In this document: positions 52,092 to 60,704 of the stretch, in pieces
Layout of the letters: each line of letters starts with the position of its first letter
Numbering within the stretch: the stretch's first letter is position 1
DNA from: Streptomyces aureocirculatus
GTDB taxonomy: Bacteria > Actinomycetota > Actinomycetes > Streptomycetales > Streptomycetaceae
Direction of reading: 5' to 3'
Assembly: GCF_000720475.1 (NCBI RefSeq)
Contig: NZ_JOAP01000002.1
Coordinates: forward strand, 62,001-126,000
Length of the DNA: 64,000 bases
Notes under the pieces: generated by a model
The model's input: the letters and a program-made list of their open reading frames with translations, nothing else
What the model was told of the DNA's origin: nothing
The model's database searches: none
Position numbers and translations under genes: made by a program

Positions 52092-53461
52092 TGACGACCA
52101 CCTACTCCCGGTCCGACGCCGCCGCCCCCCGGGCCGCGGCGGAGAACCTCAGCCGCGTCCTCGTCCGGTACTACGACGAGCTCTCCCGCACCCTCGACGC
52201 CACCGGCCTGCGCAGTGGGACCGACGCCTTCAGCCCCGGCTGGCGACTGCCGCCCCTGACACCCGCGTTGGAGGCCTTCTTCGCCCCGGGAGTGATCAGC
52301 GCCCAGGACCTGGGAACACACCGCGACACCCGTCTGACGCTCCTGAACCTGATGCACAACCCGGCCACCCGGACCACCAAGACGCTGGCCTCCCTCATGA
52401 TCGTGGCCCGCGCGGTCGCCCACATCCAGCGCACCGGCGAAGCCGTCATGATCATCACCCCGTCGAGTGCCAACAAGGCCACCGCGCTGCGCGACGCCGT
52501 GCGCCGGGCCCACGAGACCGGCCTCACCGACCCCGGACACCTGCGCATCGTGTGCGTCCTGCCCACCTCGTCGAGCCACAAGGTGTGGCGCTCGCCCCTG
52601 ACCGACGACGCGGACCTGCGCGCCAGGAACCCGCTCGCCGTGCGCGACAGCGCGGGGTCCCACGAAGTGAAGGAGCTGGCCCGCGCGGTGGCCGACCAGG
52701 AGGCCGACGCGGTGTTCGCCCGGCACGGGACACGCCTGTGGCACACCCTGGACCTCGACAACTATGTCGTCGCGGACACCGCGAGGGCCCTGTTCGAACG
52801 CGACCGGCTGCCGTCCGTCCCGCGGGTCCACGCCCACGCCGTGTCCAGCGCGTTCGGGCTGCTCGGACACTTCTACGGCCAGCAGCAGCACACCGGGCGC
52901 GAATGGCCCGACACCGGCGCCCAGTACTTCCTCGTACAGCACCTGGACACGGCCGACATGGTGGCCAGCTACTATCACGGCGCCTTCGACCACCGCCCCG
53001 CGTGGCAGCACGGCGACGGCGTCTACACCCAGCACACGGATCCGCACTTCCCGCAGCGGACCTACGCCCCCGACGAACGGCTCGACCCCACCTTCTACAC
53101 CCGCACCCCCGCGACATCGCCACGCATGAACGAGATCATCCGCAAGCAGGGCGGCGGCGGAATCGTCGTCTCCCTCGCCGAGTGCCTCGACCGGTACCCG
53201 CACATCCGGCGGCTCCTTGAGCCCGCGGGCGTCGAACTTCCCGCCGATCCGCGGCAGTTGCGTGAATGGTCCCTGGTGATGGCGGTGACGGGCGTCCTCA
53301 ACGCCGTCGACCGCGAACTCCTCGACCTGCCGGAGGTGCTCGTCCACGGCTCCGGGTCGTACCACGCCGACCACTACCGGCCGCCGGAGAGCCACCATCT
53401 GCACCCGGTCGCCGGCTACGACAGCCTGCGCGACCTCGTCCACGCCGCGGCGAGCGGCTGA
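52091..53461 (+). CDS. DUF6002-like protein, resembles fold-type II PLP enzymes
   Basis: 456 residues from ATG 52091, overlapping panD by one base. I recognise no close characterised family; DUF6002 is my best label. The stretch RTTKTLASLMIVARAVAH near 97-114 and ITPSSANKATALRDAVRRA near 122-140, then VCVLP, looks like the PLP lysine, the Ser/Asn phosphate loop and following strand of threonine synthase and cysteine synthase. The rest (a long alpha/beta body, GSGSYHADHY near the end) fits loosely. It might add or exchange a beta or gamma substituent on an amino acid. No signal peptide or helix is visible. Confidence 0.65.
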   Translation: MTTTYSRSDAAAPRAAAENLSRVLVRYYDELSRTLDATGLRSGTDAFSPGWRLPPLTPALEAFFAPGVISAQDLGTHRDTRLTLLNLMHNPATRTTKTLASLMIVARAVAHIQRTGEAVMIITPSSANKATALRDAVRRAHETGLTDPGHLRIVCVLPTSSSHKVWRSPLTDDADLRARNPLAVRDSAGSHEVKELARAVADQEADAVFARHGTRLWHTLDLDNYVVADTARALFERDRLPSVPRVHAHAVSSAFGLLGHFYGQQQHTGREWPDTGAQYFLVQHLDTADMVASYYHGAFDHRPAWQHGDGVYTQHTDPHFPQRTYAPDERLDPTFYTRTPATSPRMNEIIRKQGGGGIVVSLAECLDRYPHIRRLLEPAGVELPADPRQLREWSLVMAVTGVLNAVDRELLDLPEVLVHGSGSYHADHYRPPESHHLHPVAGYDSLRDLVHAAASG

Positions 53462-53470
53462 GGACCCCTC

Positions 53471-54754
53471 ATGACCACGCAGCACGACGCCGCGCGCCCC
53501 ACGGTCGCGGCCCCGCCGTCCGGTGCCGCGGCGCGGCACGGCGGCGGGGCCGCCCCGGCGCCCCCGTTCGGGCCCACGCGGGCCCGGCTCGCCTACTGGT
53601 GGAACAACACCCCCTCACCCGCGGGACGCGCCGCCCGCCGCGCCGCCGACAGCCTGCCGGGCACCGTACCGGCACTCGTCTCGCACGCCCACAACGGCGG
53701 GGTGAGCATCGCCTACGCCGGGCTCGGCATCGGCCGCACCAACATCCTCCAGCTCCTCGAACAGCAGCGGGCACAACTGGGGGCGCCGACGAGCCACCGC
53801 ACGGCCGCACGTCTGCGTCGGCACGACCTCGCCGCGGGGTGCCTGCCCGACGCCGACCTGGTGGTGCTCGGCGCCGAGGAGCACACGCTCCGCGGACTGC
53901 CAGGACACGGCGCCGTCCTCGCGCCCTTCCGCCTCCATCTCGTCGTGGACATACCGGCCACCCATGAGGAGTTGCAGCGGCTGATCTCCAAACGCGAACG
54001 AGGGCAGTTCCGGCGCGATCAGCGCGCGCACGACTGGGACCTCGAAGAGGATCCCTCACCGGAGGCCCTCGCGTTCTTCTACGAGCGTCTGCACACGCCG
54101 ACCATGCGGCAGCGGCACGGCGAACGCATCCGCACCGAACGCTTCGACGTCGCCCGCCACGCCGTGCTCCCCCGCGGCACGCTCTTCTTCCTCCGGCAGG
54201 CGGGCACGCGGGTGGCCGGGGTCCTGTGCCACTGGTCGAGGGACCGCCGCACCCTCACCACCCGGCTCCTCGGCGTCCTCGACGGCCTGGACGAGCACTA
54301 CCGCAGCGGCGCGTTCAAGGCGCTCTACCACCATCTGCTGCGGTGGGCCTGCGACCACGGCGTGCCCCGCGTGGACTTCTTCGGCACCGAGGCGTTCCTC
54401 AGCAAGGGCATCTTCCAGTGGAAGCGCAAACTGGGGGCCCGCCCCGAACTGCCCCCCAACCACTTCTCCACCAAGCGCGTCAGGATCGAGGCCCGGCGTG
54501 ACACACCCGCCGTCCGCGACTTCCTGGTGGCCAACCCCCTGCTGCGGACGGGCCCGCCGCGCCCAGGACCCGGCGCCGGTGTCCTCACACCGGTCTACTT
54601 CACCGACGACGACCGCCCGCCCCGCCTGGACCTCAGCTCCCGCTGCCCCGGCCTGCCCGCACCGGAGATCGTCCACCTGGACACCTTCTTGAAGGGCACC
54701 CCCCTGACGGCGGCGGCGCAGCAGCACCCCCAGACACCGGGAGTTCTGCCGTGA
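53471..54754 (+). CDS. FemAB/BioF2-type GNAT acyltransferase
   Basis: 427 residues from ATG 53471 with GAGGA upstream. After a Pro/Ala-rich 35-residue start, the C-terminal half is a GNAT/FemAB fold: LPRGTLFFLRQAGTRVAGVL, LDGLDEHYRSGAFKALYHHL and PRVDFFGTEAFLSKGIFQW, ending in FSTKRVRI. Members use acyl-CoA or aminoacyl-tRNA to acylate an amine, including peptide-forming Fem enzymes. Between PanD and AsnB in one operon, an amide-forming step on beta-alanine or a derivative is a fair guess. The donor type is not decided by the sequence. Confidence 0.75.
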   Translation: MTTQHDAARPTVAAPPSGAAARHGGGAAPAPPFGPTRARLAYWWNNTPSPAGRAARRAADSLPGTVPALVSHAHNGGVSIAYAGLGIGRTNILQLLEQQRAQLGAPTSHRTAARLRRHDLAAGCLPDADLVVLGAEEHTLRGLPGHGAVLAPFRLHLVVDIPATHEELQRLISKRERGQFRRDQRAHDWDLEEDPSPEALAFFYERLHTPTMRQRHGERIRTERFDVARHAVLPRGTLFFLRQAGTRVAGVLCHWSRDRRTLTTRLLGVLDGLDEHYRSGAFKALYHHLLRWACDHGVPRVDFFGTEAFLSKGIFQWKRKLGARPELPPNHFSTKRVRIEARRDTPAVRDFLVANPLLRTGPPRPGPGAGVLTPVYFTDDDRPPRLDLSSRCPGLPAPEIVHLDTFLKGTPLTAAAQQHPQTPGVLP

Positions 54755-55860
54755 ATCCCGCCCACGACATCCACGACATCGTCGTCCTCGGCACCGGCGC
54801 ATTCGCGGGCGCCCTGGTGCGGGCCATCGCCCAGCGCGCGAGCGGCCCCACCCGGGTGCACCTGGTGAGCCAGGACCGCGAGCGCGCCGAGCACCTCGCC
54901 GGGGTCGCCCAGGCGCACGCCGTCATCGCCGGGCGGCCCGTCCGGTTCTGCCGGCACCGGCTCGACGTGCGCGGCGGCGCCGATCTGCGCCCCCTGCTCG
55001 CCCGCCACCGGCCACGGGTCCTCGCCGTCTGCACCTCCGACCTGTCGCCCGCGGAGACCCGCGGGCCCGCCTCCGCGTGGACGGACCTGGTCCGGGCGGC
55101 CGGGTTCGGCGTGACCCTGCCCCTCCAGGCGGCGACCGCGCTGCGCGCCACGTCGGCCTGCGCCGAGGCGAGCCCGGGCACGGCCGTGGTCAACGCCTGC
55201 TTCCCCGACGCCGTCAACCCGCTCCTGCACGCGGCGGGCCTTCCCGTCCTGTGCGGCCTCGGCAACGTCGCCACACTGGCCGGACTGATCCGCCGCGACC
55301 TGCTCATCGCCGACGAGTCACGGCTGAAGGTCCTCGCCCACCACACCCATCTGCACAGCCCGCCCACGCCCGCCGAAGAGGCGCAGGCCTGGCTCGACGA
55401 CAAGGCCCTGACCCCGACCCACGACATCCTCGAAAGGGGCCGCCGCCACCCCCGCGCCGACCTCAACGAGATCGGCGCGAACGCCGGCGCCGACGTCGTC
55501 GACGCCCTGACGCACCCGCGCGACTACTACGCCGGACACGTACCGGCACCCAACGGCCTCCCCGGCGGCTACCCGGTCACCGTCACCGGCCACAGCATCG
55601 CCCTGCGGCTGCCACCGGGCACGTCCGAACGCCAGGCGGTCGCCCGCAACGAGCAGTGGTCGGGGCTCGACGGGATCACGGTGGACCGGCGCGGCAAGGC
55701 ACAGTTCACGTCCGCGGCCCTGCACGCCCTGCGGGACCGCTGGCCCGACGCCCCCGCGACCTTCGCGGCACCGGACGTCGAAGACCTGCGCACGCTCCAG
55801 CTCGCTCTGCGCGACGACCTGCGCAGGCTTCCCGCGGCGCCCGTCGCGGCGGCTCCCTGA
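54751..55860 (+). CDS. NAD(P)-binding oxidoreductase-like protein
   Basis: 369 residues from a GTG that overlaps the previous stop (GTGA). A Rossmann loop IVVLGTGAFAGALVRAIAQ opens the protein. The middle has VVNACFPDAVNPLLHAAGL and LCGLGNVATLAGLI, reminiscent of saccharopine, malate or opine dehydrogenases. The end is helical. It may reduce or reductively couple an amino group to a keto acid. There is no clear substrate signature, and I do not assign a family beyond NAD(P)-binding. Confidence 0.7.
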   Translation: MNPAHDIHDIVVLGTGAFAGALVRAIAQRASGPTRVHLVSQDRERAEHLAGVAQAHAVIAGRPVRFCRHRLDVRGGADLRPLLARHRPRVLAVCTSDLSPAETRGPASAWTDLVRAAGFGVTLPLQAATALRATSACAEASPGTAVVNACFPDAVNPLLHAAGLPVLCGLGNVATLAGLIRRDLLIADESRLKVLAHHTHLHSPPTPAEEAQAWLDDKALTPTHDILERGRRHPRADLNEIGANAGADVVDALTHPRDYYAGHVPAPNGLPGGYPVTVTGHSIALRLPPGTSERQAVARNEQWSGLDGITVDRRGKAQFTSAALHALRDRWPDAPATFAAPDVEDLRTLQLALRDDLRRLPAAPVAAAP

Positions 55861-55892
55861 CACCCGGCCGGGCACCCGCTCCCCGTACCGGG

Positions 55893-55960
55893 AGCCTCCG
55901 ACACAACGGCACACAGCCTCCGACACACAGCCACACAGCGGCCGCCGGTCCGGCGGCCGC
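55893..55960 (+). promoter_or_regulatory. Direct repeat and strong hairpin before asnB
   Basis: AGCCTCCGACACA occurs at 55893-55905 and 55915-55927. Then GCGGCCGCCG-GTC-CGGCGGCCGC (55938-55960), a perfect 10-base stem, ends directly before the asnB Shine-Dalgarno (GGAAAGGA, 55961-55968). It may attenuate or stabilise the last gene's message. Confidence 0.55.
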
Positions 55961-55973
55961 GGAAAGGACGCGC

Positions 55974-57803
55974 ATGTGCGGCATCGTCGGCTGGATCGAC
56001 TTCACCCGCGACCTCGGCCGGGAACAGGCCACCCTCCAGCGCATGACCGACACCATGGCCCTGCGGGGCCCTGACGACACCGGCACCTGGCTCGGCCCGC
56101 ACACGGCGCTGGGTCACCGGCGTCTTTCCATCATCGACCTGGAGGGCGGCGCCCAGCCCGCCGTCGCCACGGCGGGACCGCACCGGGAACCCGTCGTCCT
56201 CGTCTACAGCGGCGAGGTCTACAACTTCCGCGAACTGCGCGAGGCCCTCAAGCAGCGCGGCCACCGCTTCACCACCCGCTCCGACACCGAGGTGGTGCTG
56301 CGCTCGTACCTCGAATGGGGCGCCTCCTGCGTCGACCGCTTCAACGGCATGTTCGCCTTCGCCGTGTGGGACGCCGCCCGTGAGGAAGTCGTCCTCGCCC
56401 GCGACCGCGTGGGCATCAAACCGCTGTACTACTCCACCTATCCGGGCGGCATCCTGTTCGCCTCGGAGCCCAAGGGCATCTTCGCCAACCCGCTCTTCCG
56501 GCCCGTCGTCGACGAGGACAGCCTGCCCATCCTCTTCAACGCCCGGCTCGCCCTGCCCGGCGAGACACCCCTGCGCGGTCTTCGCGAGCTGCGCCCCGGG
56601 CACGTCCTGCGCTTCTCCCGCAGCGGCGCCCACGAGTACCCGTACTGGCGCCTGGTCAGCCGCGAGCACCACGACGACCTGGACACGACCGTCGCCACCG
56701 TCAGGGACCTGATGGAGGACATCGTCGAGCGGCAGCTCGTCGCCGATGTGCCGCGCTCGGCGATGCTGTCCGGCGGCCTGGACTCCACCATCATGTCCGC
56801 CCTCGCCCACCGGGACCTGACCGCCGCGGGCGAGGGGCCGCTGCACACCTTCGCCGTGGAGTTCGCCGGTGACGAGCGGGACTTCAAGCCGACGAAGCTG
56901 CGGCCCGAGCGCGACGCCCCCTATGCCCGGCTCGCCTCCCGGTACCTCGGCACCCACCACCACAACATCGTCCTGCACACCGACGACGTCCTCGCGGCCC
57001 TGCCCGCCGCCCGCCGCGCCCGCGACCTGCCCTCGCTCGGCCAGTTCGACACCTCGATGCATCTGCTGTTCAAGGCCATCCGCGGCGAGTCCACCGTGGC
57101 GCTTTCCGGCGAGGCCGCCGACGAGATCTTCGGCGGCTACCCCTGGTACCACGACGAACGCCTGGTGTGGCGCGACCGGTTCCCCTGGATCGGGGACGCC
57201 CCGCGCCTCGCCGACGCCTTCGCCCCCGACCTGCACCGCCGTGTCCGCCCTGCCGACGCGGAGAACGACCGCTACCTCACCCTGAAGGCGGAGGTCCCCC
57301 GGCTGCCCGGCGAGGACGGCCTCAACGCACGCATGCGCGAGGTCATGTACTACAGCCTCAAGGGCCCGCTCGCCTACCTCCTCGACCGCAAGGACCGTAT
57401 GAGCATGGCGGTGGGTCTGGAGGTGCGGGTGCCCTACTGCGACCACCGGCTTATCGAGTACGTGTGGAACGTGCCGTGGGACATGAAGAACGCCGACGGC
57501 CGGTGGAAGAGCCTGCTGCGCCTCGCCTTCGCCGACGTGCTGCCGCAGGAGACCCTCGACCGGCCCAAGAGCGGCTACCCGGGAACCCATGACCCGGCCT
57601 ACGACGCGGACGTCATGCGCTCCATCGACAAGATCCTCAGCGACCCCTCGTCACCGCTGCACGGAGTCTTCGACCCCGAGCGCGTCGAGGGCCTCACCCG
57701 GGCCGGATCGAAGACGATGACCTGGCTCAACTCCAGCCATCTGCTCCTTCCCATCCTGGAAGTGGACGCCTGGATGCGGGAGTACGGGGTCACGCTCGCC
57801 TGA
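55974..57803 (+). CDS. asnB: Asparagine synthetase (glutamine-hydrolysing)
   Basis: 609 residues from ATG 55974 with GGAAAGGA. It begins MCGIVGWIDF, with Cys2 for glutamine hydrolysis, and holds the synthetase site SGGLDSTIMSA near 262 and LSGEAADEIFGGY near 375. Length and order match AsnB. It may make asparagine, or amidate a carboxyl of the cluster's product. The intact Cys2 argues against a beta-lactam synthetase, which has lost glutaminase activity. It is the last gene of the cluster, separated by a 113-base structured gap. Confidence 0.87.
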   Translation: MCGIVGWIDFTRDLGREQATLQRMTDTMALRGPDDTGTWLGPHTALGHRRLSIIDLEGGAQPAVATAGPHREPVVLVYSGEVYNFRELREALKQRGHRFTTRSDTEVVLRSYLEWGASCVDRFNGMFAFAVWDAAREEVVLARDRVGIKPLYYSTYPGGILFASEPKGIFANPLFRPVVDEDSLPILFNARLALPGETPLRGLRELRPGHVLRFSRSGAHEYPYWRLVSREHHDDLDTTVATVRDLMEDIVERQLVADVPRSAMLSGGLDSTIMSALAHRDLTAAGEGPLHTFAVEFAGDERDFKPTKLRPERDAPYARLASRYLGTHHHNIVLHTDDVLAALPAARRARDLPSLGQFDTSMHLLFKAIRGESTVALSGEAADEIFGGYPWYHDERLVWRDRFPWIGDAPRLADAFAPDLHRRVRPADAENDRYLTLKAEVPRLPGEDGLNARMREVMYYSLKGPLAYLLDRKDRMSMAVGLEVRVPYCDHRLIEYVWNVPWDMKNADGRWKSLLRLAFADVLPQETLDRPKSGYPGTHDPAYDADVMRSIDKILSDPSSPLHGVFDPERVEGLTRAGSKTMTWLNSSHLLLPILEVDAWMREYGVTLA

Positions 57804-57845
57804 GCCCGTCCGTCCCGCTCCCGAACTTCCCGAACGGGTCCCGCG

Positions 57846-59051
57846 TCAGTCAGGGGCCACTTCCACGCGCTCGCTCCCGCCGTCCGAGAGGAACGCCGCG
57901 AGGACCTGCCCCTCCTCGGTGACGGCGGCGTGTTCGGTACGGGAGAGGCGCCGCAGCGGGGTGACCGACACCGTGCCCGCTTCGTCCTTGCCGCTCTTGC
58001 CGCTCTTGCCTCCCGTGCCCCTCTTGTCGCTCCTATCACCCCTGTCGCTCTTGTCGCCCTTGCTGACGGTCCAGGTCGCCGCTACCCGGCCGTCGACCAG
58101 GACGACGCGTGCGCCGTCGACCGACAGGTGGCGGTGGGCGTCGTCGATGATCCGGGTGCGGTCGTGGTAGCCGAGGATCGCGTTGTCGAACGCGGGCAGG
58201 AAGCGCACCGGCGCGGGCACATCGGGGTCCGGGCGCGGCGCGTCGGGGAGGTCGAGCAGCTCACGGCCCCGTTCGTCACGGAAGGCGACCAGTTCCCCGC
58301 GCGTCGCGGCGACCGCGGCCGGCAGCCCGGCGAGGCCGCTCCAGGCCCGCAGATCGGCCGTGGCCGCCGGACCGTAGGCGGCCAGATAGCGGCGCACCAG
58401 CACCTGCCCGACGGGGTCGGAGCCGTCATCGGGCAGTGGGTCGACGTCACGCCCCAGCCAGCGGGCGAGCGGAAGGTTGCGTACGCCGCCCTTGGTGCGC
58501 CACAGCCCTCGCGGCGGCACCTGGACCATGGGCAGGACACCGGCGATCAGCATCTCCCCCAGGGCGCGGGGCGCCGTCGCGGGCCAGCGGTCGGCGACCG
58601 CCCGGACGAGCTCGGCCATCGTGCGGGGCTCGCCGTCGGCCAGCGCCTCCCGGCCCGCCGCCGCGAGTTCGTCGAGGTCCACGTCCTTGAGGTCGCGGCG
58701 GTAGACGCCGAGCACCCGCTGGCGCAGCATCGCGTCGTGCCGGGACCGCCAGGCCAGGACGTCGTCGGCGGTGACGAGGTGAACCGTGCGGCGCATCAGA
58801 TGCGTACGCACCACGCGCCGCTCGACGAGCAGGTCGGAGAGCGAGTCCGGCACGAAGGCCCGCAGCCGTGACCAGAGGCCGGTGAACGGCTCCTGCGGCT
58901 CCTGCGCCTGTAGGCCCCCGAGGTGGGCGACGGCGTCGACGACCGGCATGTCCGCGCGGTCCAGGAGCAACTGGCGGGCGAGGGTCGCGCGGTTCAGGGC
59001 GCGGGCGTCGAGCACGGTCCCCGGCTCACCGCCGGGTGCTTGAGGGCGCAT
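57846..59051 (-). CDS. Winged helix DNA-binding domain protein (HTH_42 family)
   Basis: 401 residues from the ATG at 59051, chosen for AGGAG upstream; the frame is open further but low-complexity. It matches the actinobacterial winged helix family (related to AlkX/YcaQ): LNRATLARQLLLDR, the LQAQEPQEPFTGLWSRLR segment and RTVHLVTADDVLAWR near 80-100. YcaQ unhooks DNA crosslinks; an orphan actinobacterial member may be a DNA repair or self-resistance protein. A 27-residue K/S/G/D-rich insert (about residues 330-356, encoded by 9-base repeats at 57990-58062) has expanded. Convergent with asnB. Confidence 0.78.
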   Translation of the reverse strand: MRPQAPGGEPGTVLDARALNRATLARQLLLDRADMPVVDAVAHLGGLQAQEPQEPFTGLWSRLRAFVPDSLSDLLVERRVVRTHLMRRTVHLVTADDVLAWRSRHDAMLRQRVLGVYRRDLKDVDLDELAAAGREALADGEPRTMAELVRAVADRWPATAPRALGEMLIAGVLPMVQVPPRGLWRTKGGVRNLPLARWLGRDVDPLPDDGSDPVGQVLVRRYLAAYGPAATADLRAWSGLAGLPAAVAATRGELVAFRDERGRELLDLPDAPRPDPDVPAPVRFLPAFDNAILGYHDRTRIIDDAHRHLSVDGARVVLVDGRVAATWTVSKGDKSDRGDRSDKRGTGGKSGKSGKDEAGTVSVTPLRRLSRTEHAAVTEEGQVLAAFLSDGGSERVEVAPD

Positions 59052-59160
59052 GGGGCTCCTGAGGGGCTTACGGGTCGGTTCATCGGTGGCCGGCGCCGGG
59101 GTGCCTCGGCCTCCTCCGGCGGTGACCACCGTCCCAGAAGTTGCGGTCAGGGTCTGTCCG

Positions 59161-59784
59161 CTATGCGCCGTGTGGCTGCTCGGCGGGGGGCCGGGGCGGT
59201 CGGCGCAGTCCCGCGACGAGGAGCCCGACCAGGCGGCGCGTGTCGTACCGGGGGTTGCCGCCCGCACCCGCGCAGAGGCTCGCGACGCCGCGCAGGAGTT
59301 CGTAGGCGTCCTGGCCGGAGCGGATCTCACCCGCGGCCGCCGCGGCGTCGAGCAGCCGGGTGCACACGGGCAGGAGCCGGTCGAGGAAGTAGGTGTGCAG
59401 GGGGTCGAAACAGGGGTCGTCGGACTGCAGCACGGCGGCGAGTCCGTGTTTGGTGACGACGAAGTCGACGAAGAGGTCGATCCAGCGTGCCAGCGCGTCG
59501 TGCGGGGACGCCGCCGCCACGAGGAGTTCGGGTCCTGCCTCGGCGAGAGCCTCGACCTGGTGCCGGTAGACGGCGACGATCAGGTCCGCCCGCGTCGGGA
59601 AGTGCCGGTAGATCGTGGCGGTCCCCACGCCCGCCTGCGCCGCGATGTCGCGGATCGGCGCTTCCACGCCCGACGCGACGAAGACGGCGGCGGCCGCATC
59701 GAGCAGCGCCGCCTCGTTGCGCCGCGCGTCCGCCCGCTTGGGCCGCCGCGCCGCACGCGAGAGATCCCGTTCACCGGGCTCCAT
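59161..59784 (-). CDS. TetR-family repressor
   Basis: 207 residues from ATG 59784, with AAGGGAGAG 8 bases upstream (a GTG at 59790 is less well placed). The HTH is LLDAAAAVFVASGVEAPIRD, then AGVGTATIYRHFPTRADLIV. The rest is an all-helical ligand-binding domain of normal length. It is divergent from the hydrolase gene with two matching palindromes in between, so it should repress both itself and the hydrolase and release DNA when a ligand, probably the substrate of the hydrolase, binds. Confidence 0.87.
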   Translation of the reverse strand: MEPGERDLSRAARRPKRADARRNEAALLDAAAAVFVASGVEAPIRDIAAQAGVGTATIYRHFPTRADLIVAVYRHQVEALAEAGPELLVAAASPHDALARWIDLFVDFVVTKHGLAAVLQSDDPCFDPLHTYFLDRLLPVCTRLLDAAAAAGEIRSGQDAYELLRGVASLCAGAGGNPRYDTRRLVGLLVAGLRRPPRPPAEQPHGA

Positions 59785-59815
59785 CCGCACTCTCCCTTCG
59801 CCCCGCCCAGACTAA

Positions 59816-59832
59816 ACGGGACAGCGTCCCGT
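59816..59832. promoter_or_regulatory. TetR operator 1
   Basis: ACGGGACAGCGTCCCGT, two 7-base arms around AGC, lies 32 bases upstream of the TetR start. Its centre is 31 bases (three helical turns) from operator 2, so two dimers would bind the same face. Confidence 0.8.
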
Positions 59833-59844
59833 ATCGTTCCCCTC

Positions 59845-59865
59845 AAGCGGGACAGCGTCCCGCTT
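59845..59865. promoter_or_regulatory. TetR operator 2
   Basis: The core GCGGGACAGCGTCCCGC (59847-59863) is extended by AA and TT on its two sides, so arms of 9 bases surround the same AGC centre as operator 1. It lies about 40 bases before the hydrolase start. Confidence 0.8.
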
Positions 59866-59904
59866 CCATCGTCATCCCGCGATCAGCGAAGGATGGAACG
59901 AAGT

Positions 59905-60612
59905 ATGCCGACTTATCTTCTGGTGCACGGTGCCTGGCACAGCGGGCGGTGCTGGGACCGGGTGGTGCCGCTGCTCGAGGCGGCGGGACACCGGGTGCTC
60001 GCCCCGTCGTTGACCGGCTACGGCGACAAGGCGCACCTGATCGGCCCCGATGTGGGCCTGGACACGCACGTCGCCGACGTGGTGGGGCTCATCGCCGAGC
60101 AGGACCTCACAGACGTGGTGCTCGTGGGGCACAGCTACGCCGGGCTTGTCATCTCCTCCGTCGCCAACCAGGTCCCGGACCGGATCGCGCATCTGGTCTA
60201 CCTGGACGCGATGGTCCCGGAGGACGGCGAGACGGCGGTCGACGTCCTACCCGTCACCCAGGCCCTCATCGACCTGGCCACACGGTCCGAGAGCGGGTGG
60301 CGGGTGCCGCCGCCCGCGGGCCTGTTCGGGGTCACGGACCCCGCGGACGTCGCCTGGCTGCGTACGCTGCTCTCGGACCAGCCGGTGCGCTGCCTCCAGC
60401 AGCCCGTACGCCTGGACAACCCGGCGGTGCGCTCCGTCCCGCGCGCGCACGTCCACTGCGTCGTGGGCGTCCCGGAAGGCATCACCCGGCGCCCGGTCCC
60501 CGCGATCCAGCCGAACGGCTCCCCGTCCCGGGTGTGGGAGCTGCCGACGGGCCACGACTGCATGATCACGATGCCCGCCGAACTCTCCGGACTGCTGCTC
60601 GGGCTCGCCTGA
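59905..60612 (+). CDS. Alpha/beta hydrolase (salicylate-esterase-like)
   Basis: 235 residues from ATG 59905 with GAAGGATGGAA upstream (a second ATG four codons earlier is too near its RBS). The signature is LLVHGAWHSGRCWDRV, the nucleophile elbow LVGHSYAG (Ser), and late His in ELPTGHDCMITMP. This resembles EstC/salicylate esterase-like plant-type hydrolases. It is a lone gene under the divergent TetR repressor, the usual arrangement for an inducible detoxifying esterase. Substrate not known. Confidence 0.86.
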   Translation: MPTYLLVHGAWHSGRCWDRVVPLLEAAGHRVLAPSLTGYGDKAHLIGPDVGLDTHVADVVGLIAEQDLTDVVLVGHSYAGLVISSVANQVPDRIAHLVYLDAMVPEDGETAVDVLPVTQALIDLATRSESGWRVPPPAGLFGVTDPADVAWLRTLLSDQPVRCLQQPVRLDNPAVRSVPRAHVHCVVGVPEGITRRPVPAIQPNGSPSRVWELPTGHDCMITMPAELSGLLLGLA

Positions 60613-60704
60613 TCAGCGGCCCCGACCCCCCGGCCCCCGGTACGCGCCGAGGGGCCCGGTGCCGTCGCGACACCGGGCCCCGAGCCGTGCGACCGCTGAT
60701 CAGG
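60608..60704. terminator. Nested bidirectional terminator
   Basis: Outer arms CCTGATCAGCGG (60608-60619) and CCGCTGATCAGG (60693-60704) are perfectly complementary and include the stop codons of both flanking genes. Inside, GGGGCCCGGTG (60651-60661) pairs with CACCGGGCCCC (60671-60681) over a 9-base loop. It should end both convergent transcripts. Confidence 0.75.

Noticed and set aside
55974..57803. AsnB as beta-lactam synthetase, making the cluster a clavam or carbapenem one
   Set aside because: Cys2 is intact as in asparagine synthetase, and no carboxyethylarginine synthase or related gene is present, although the oxygenase resembles clavaminate synthase.
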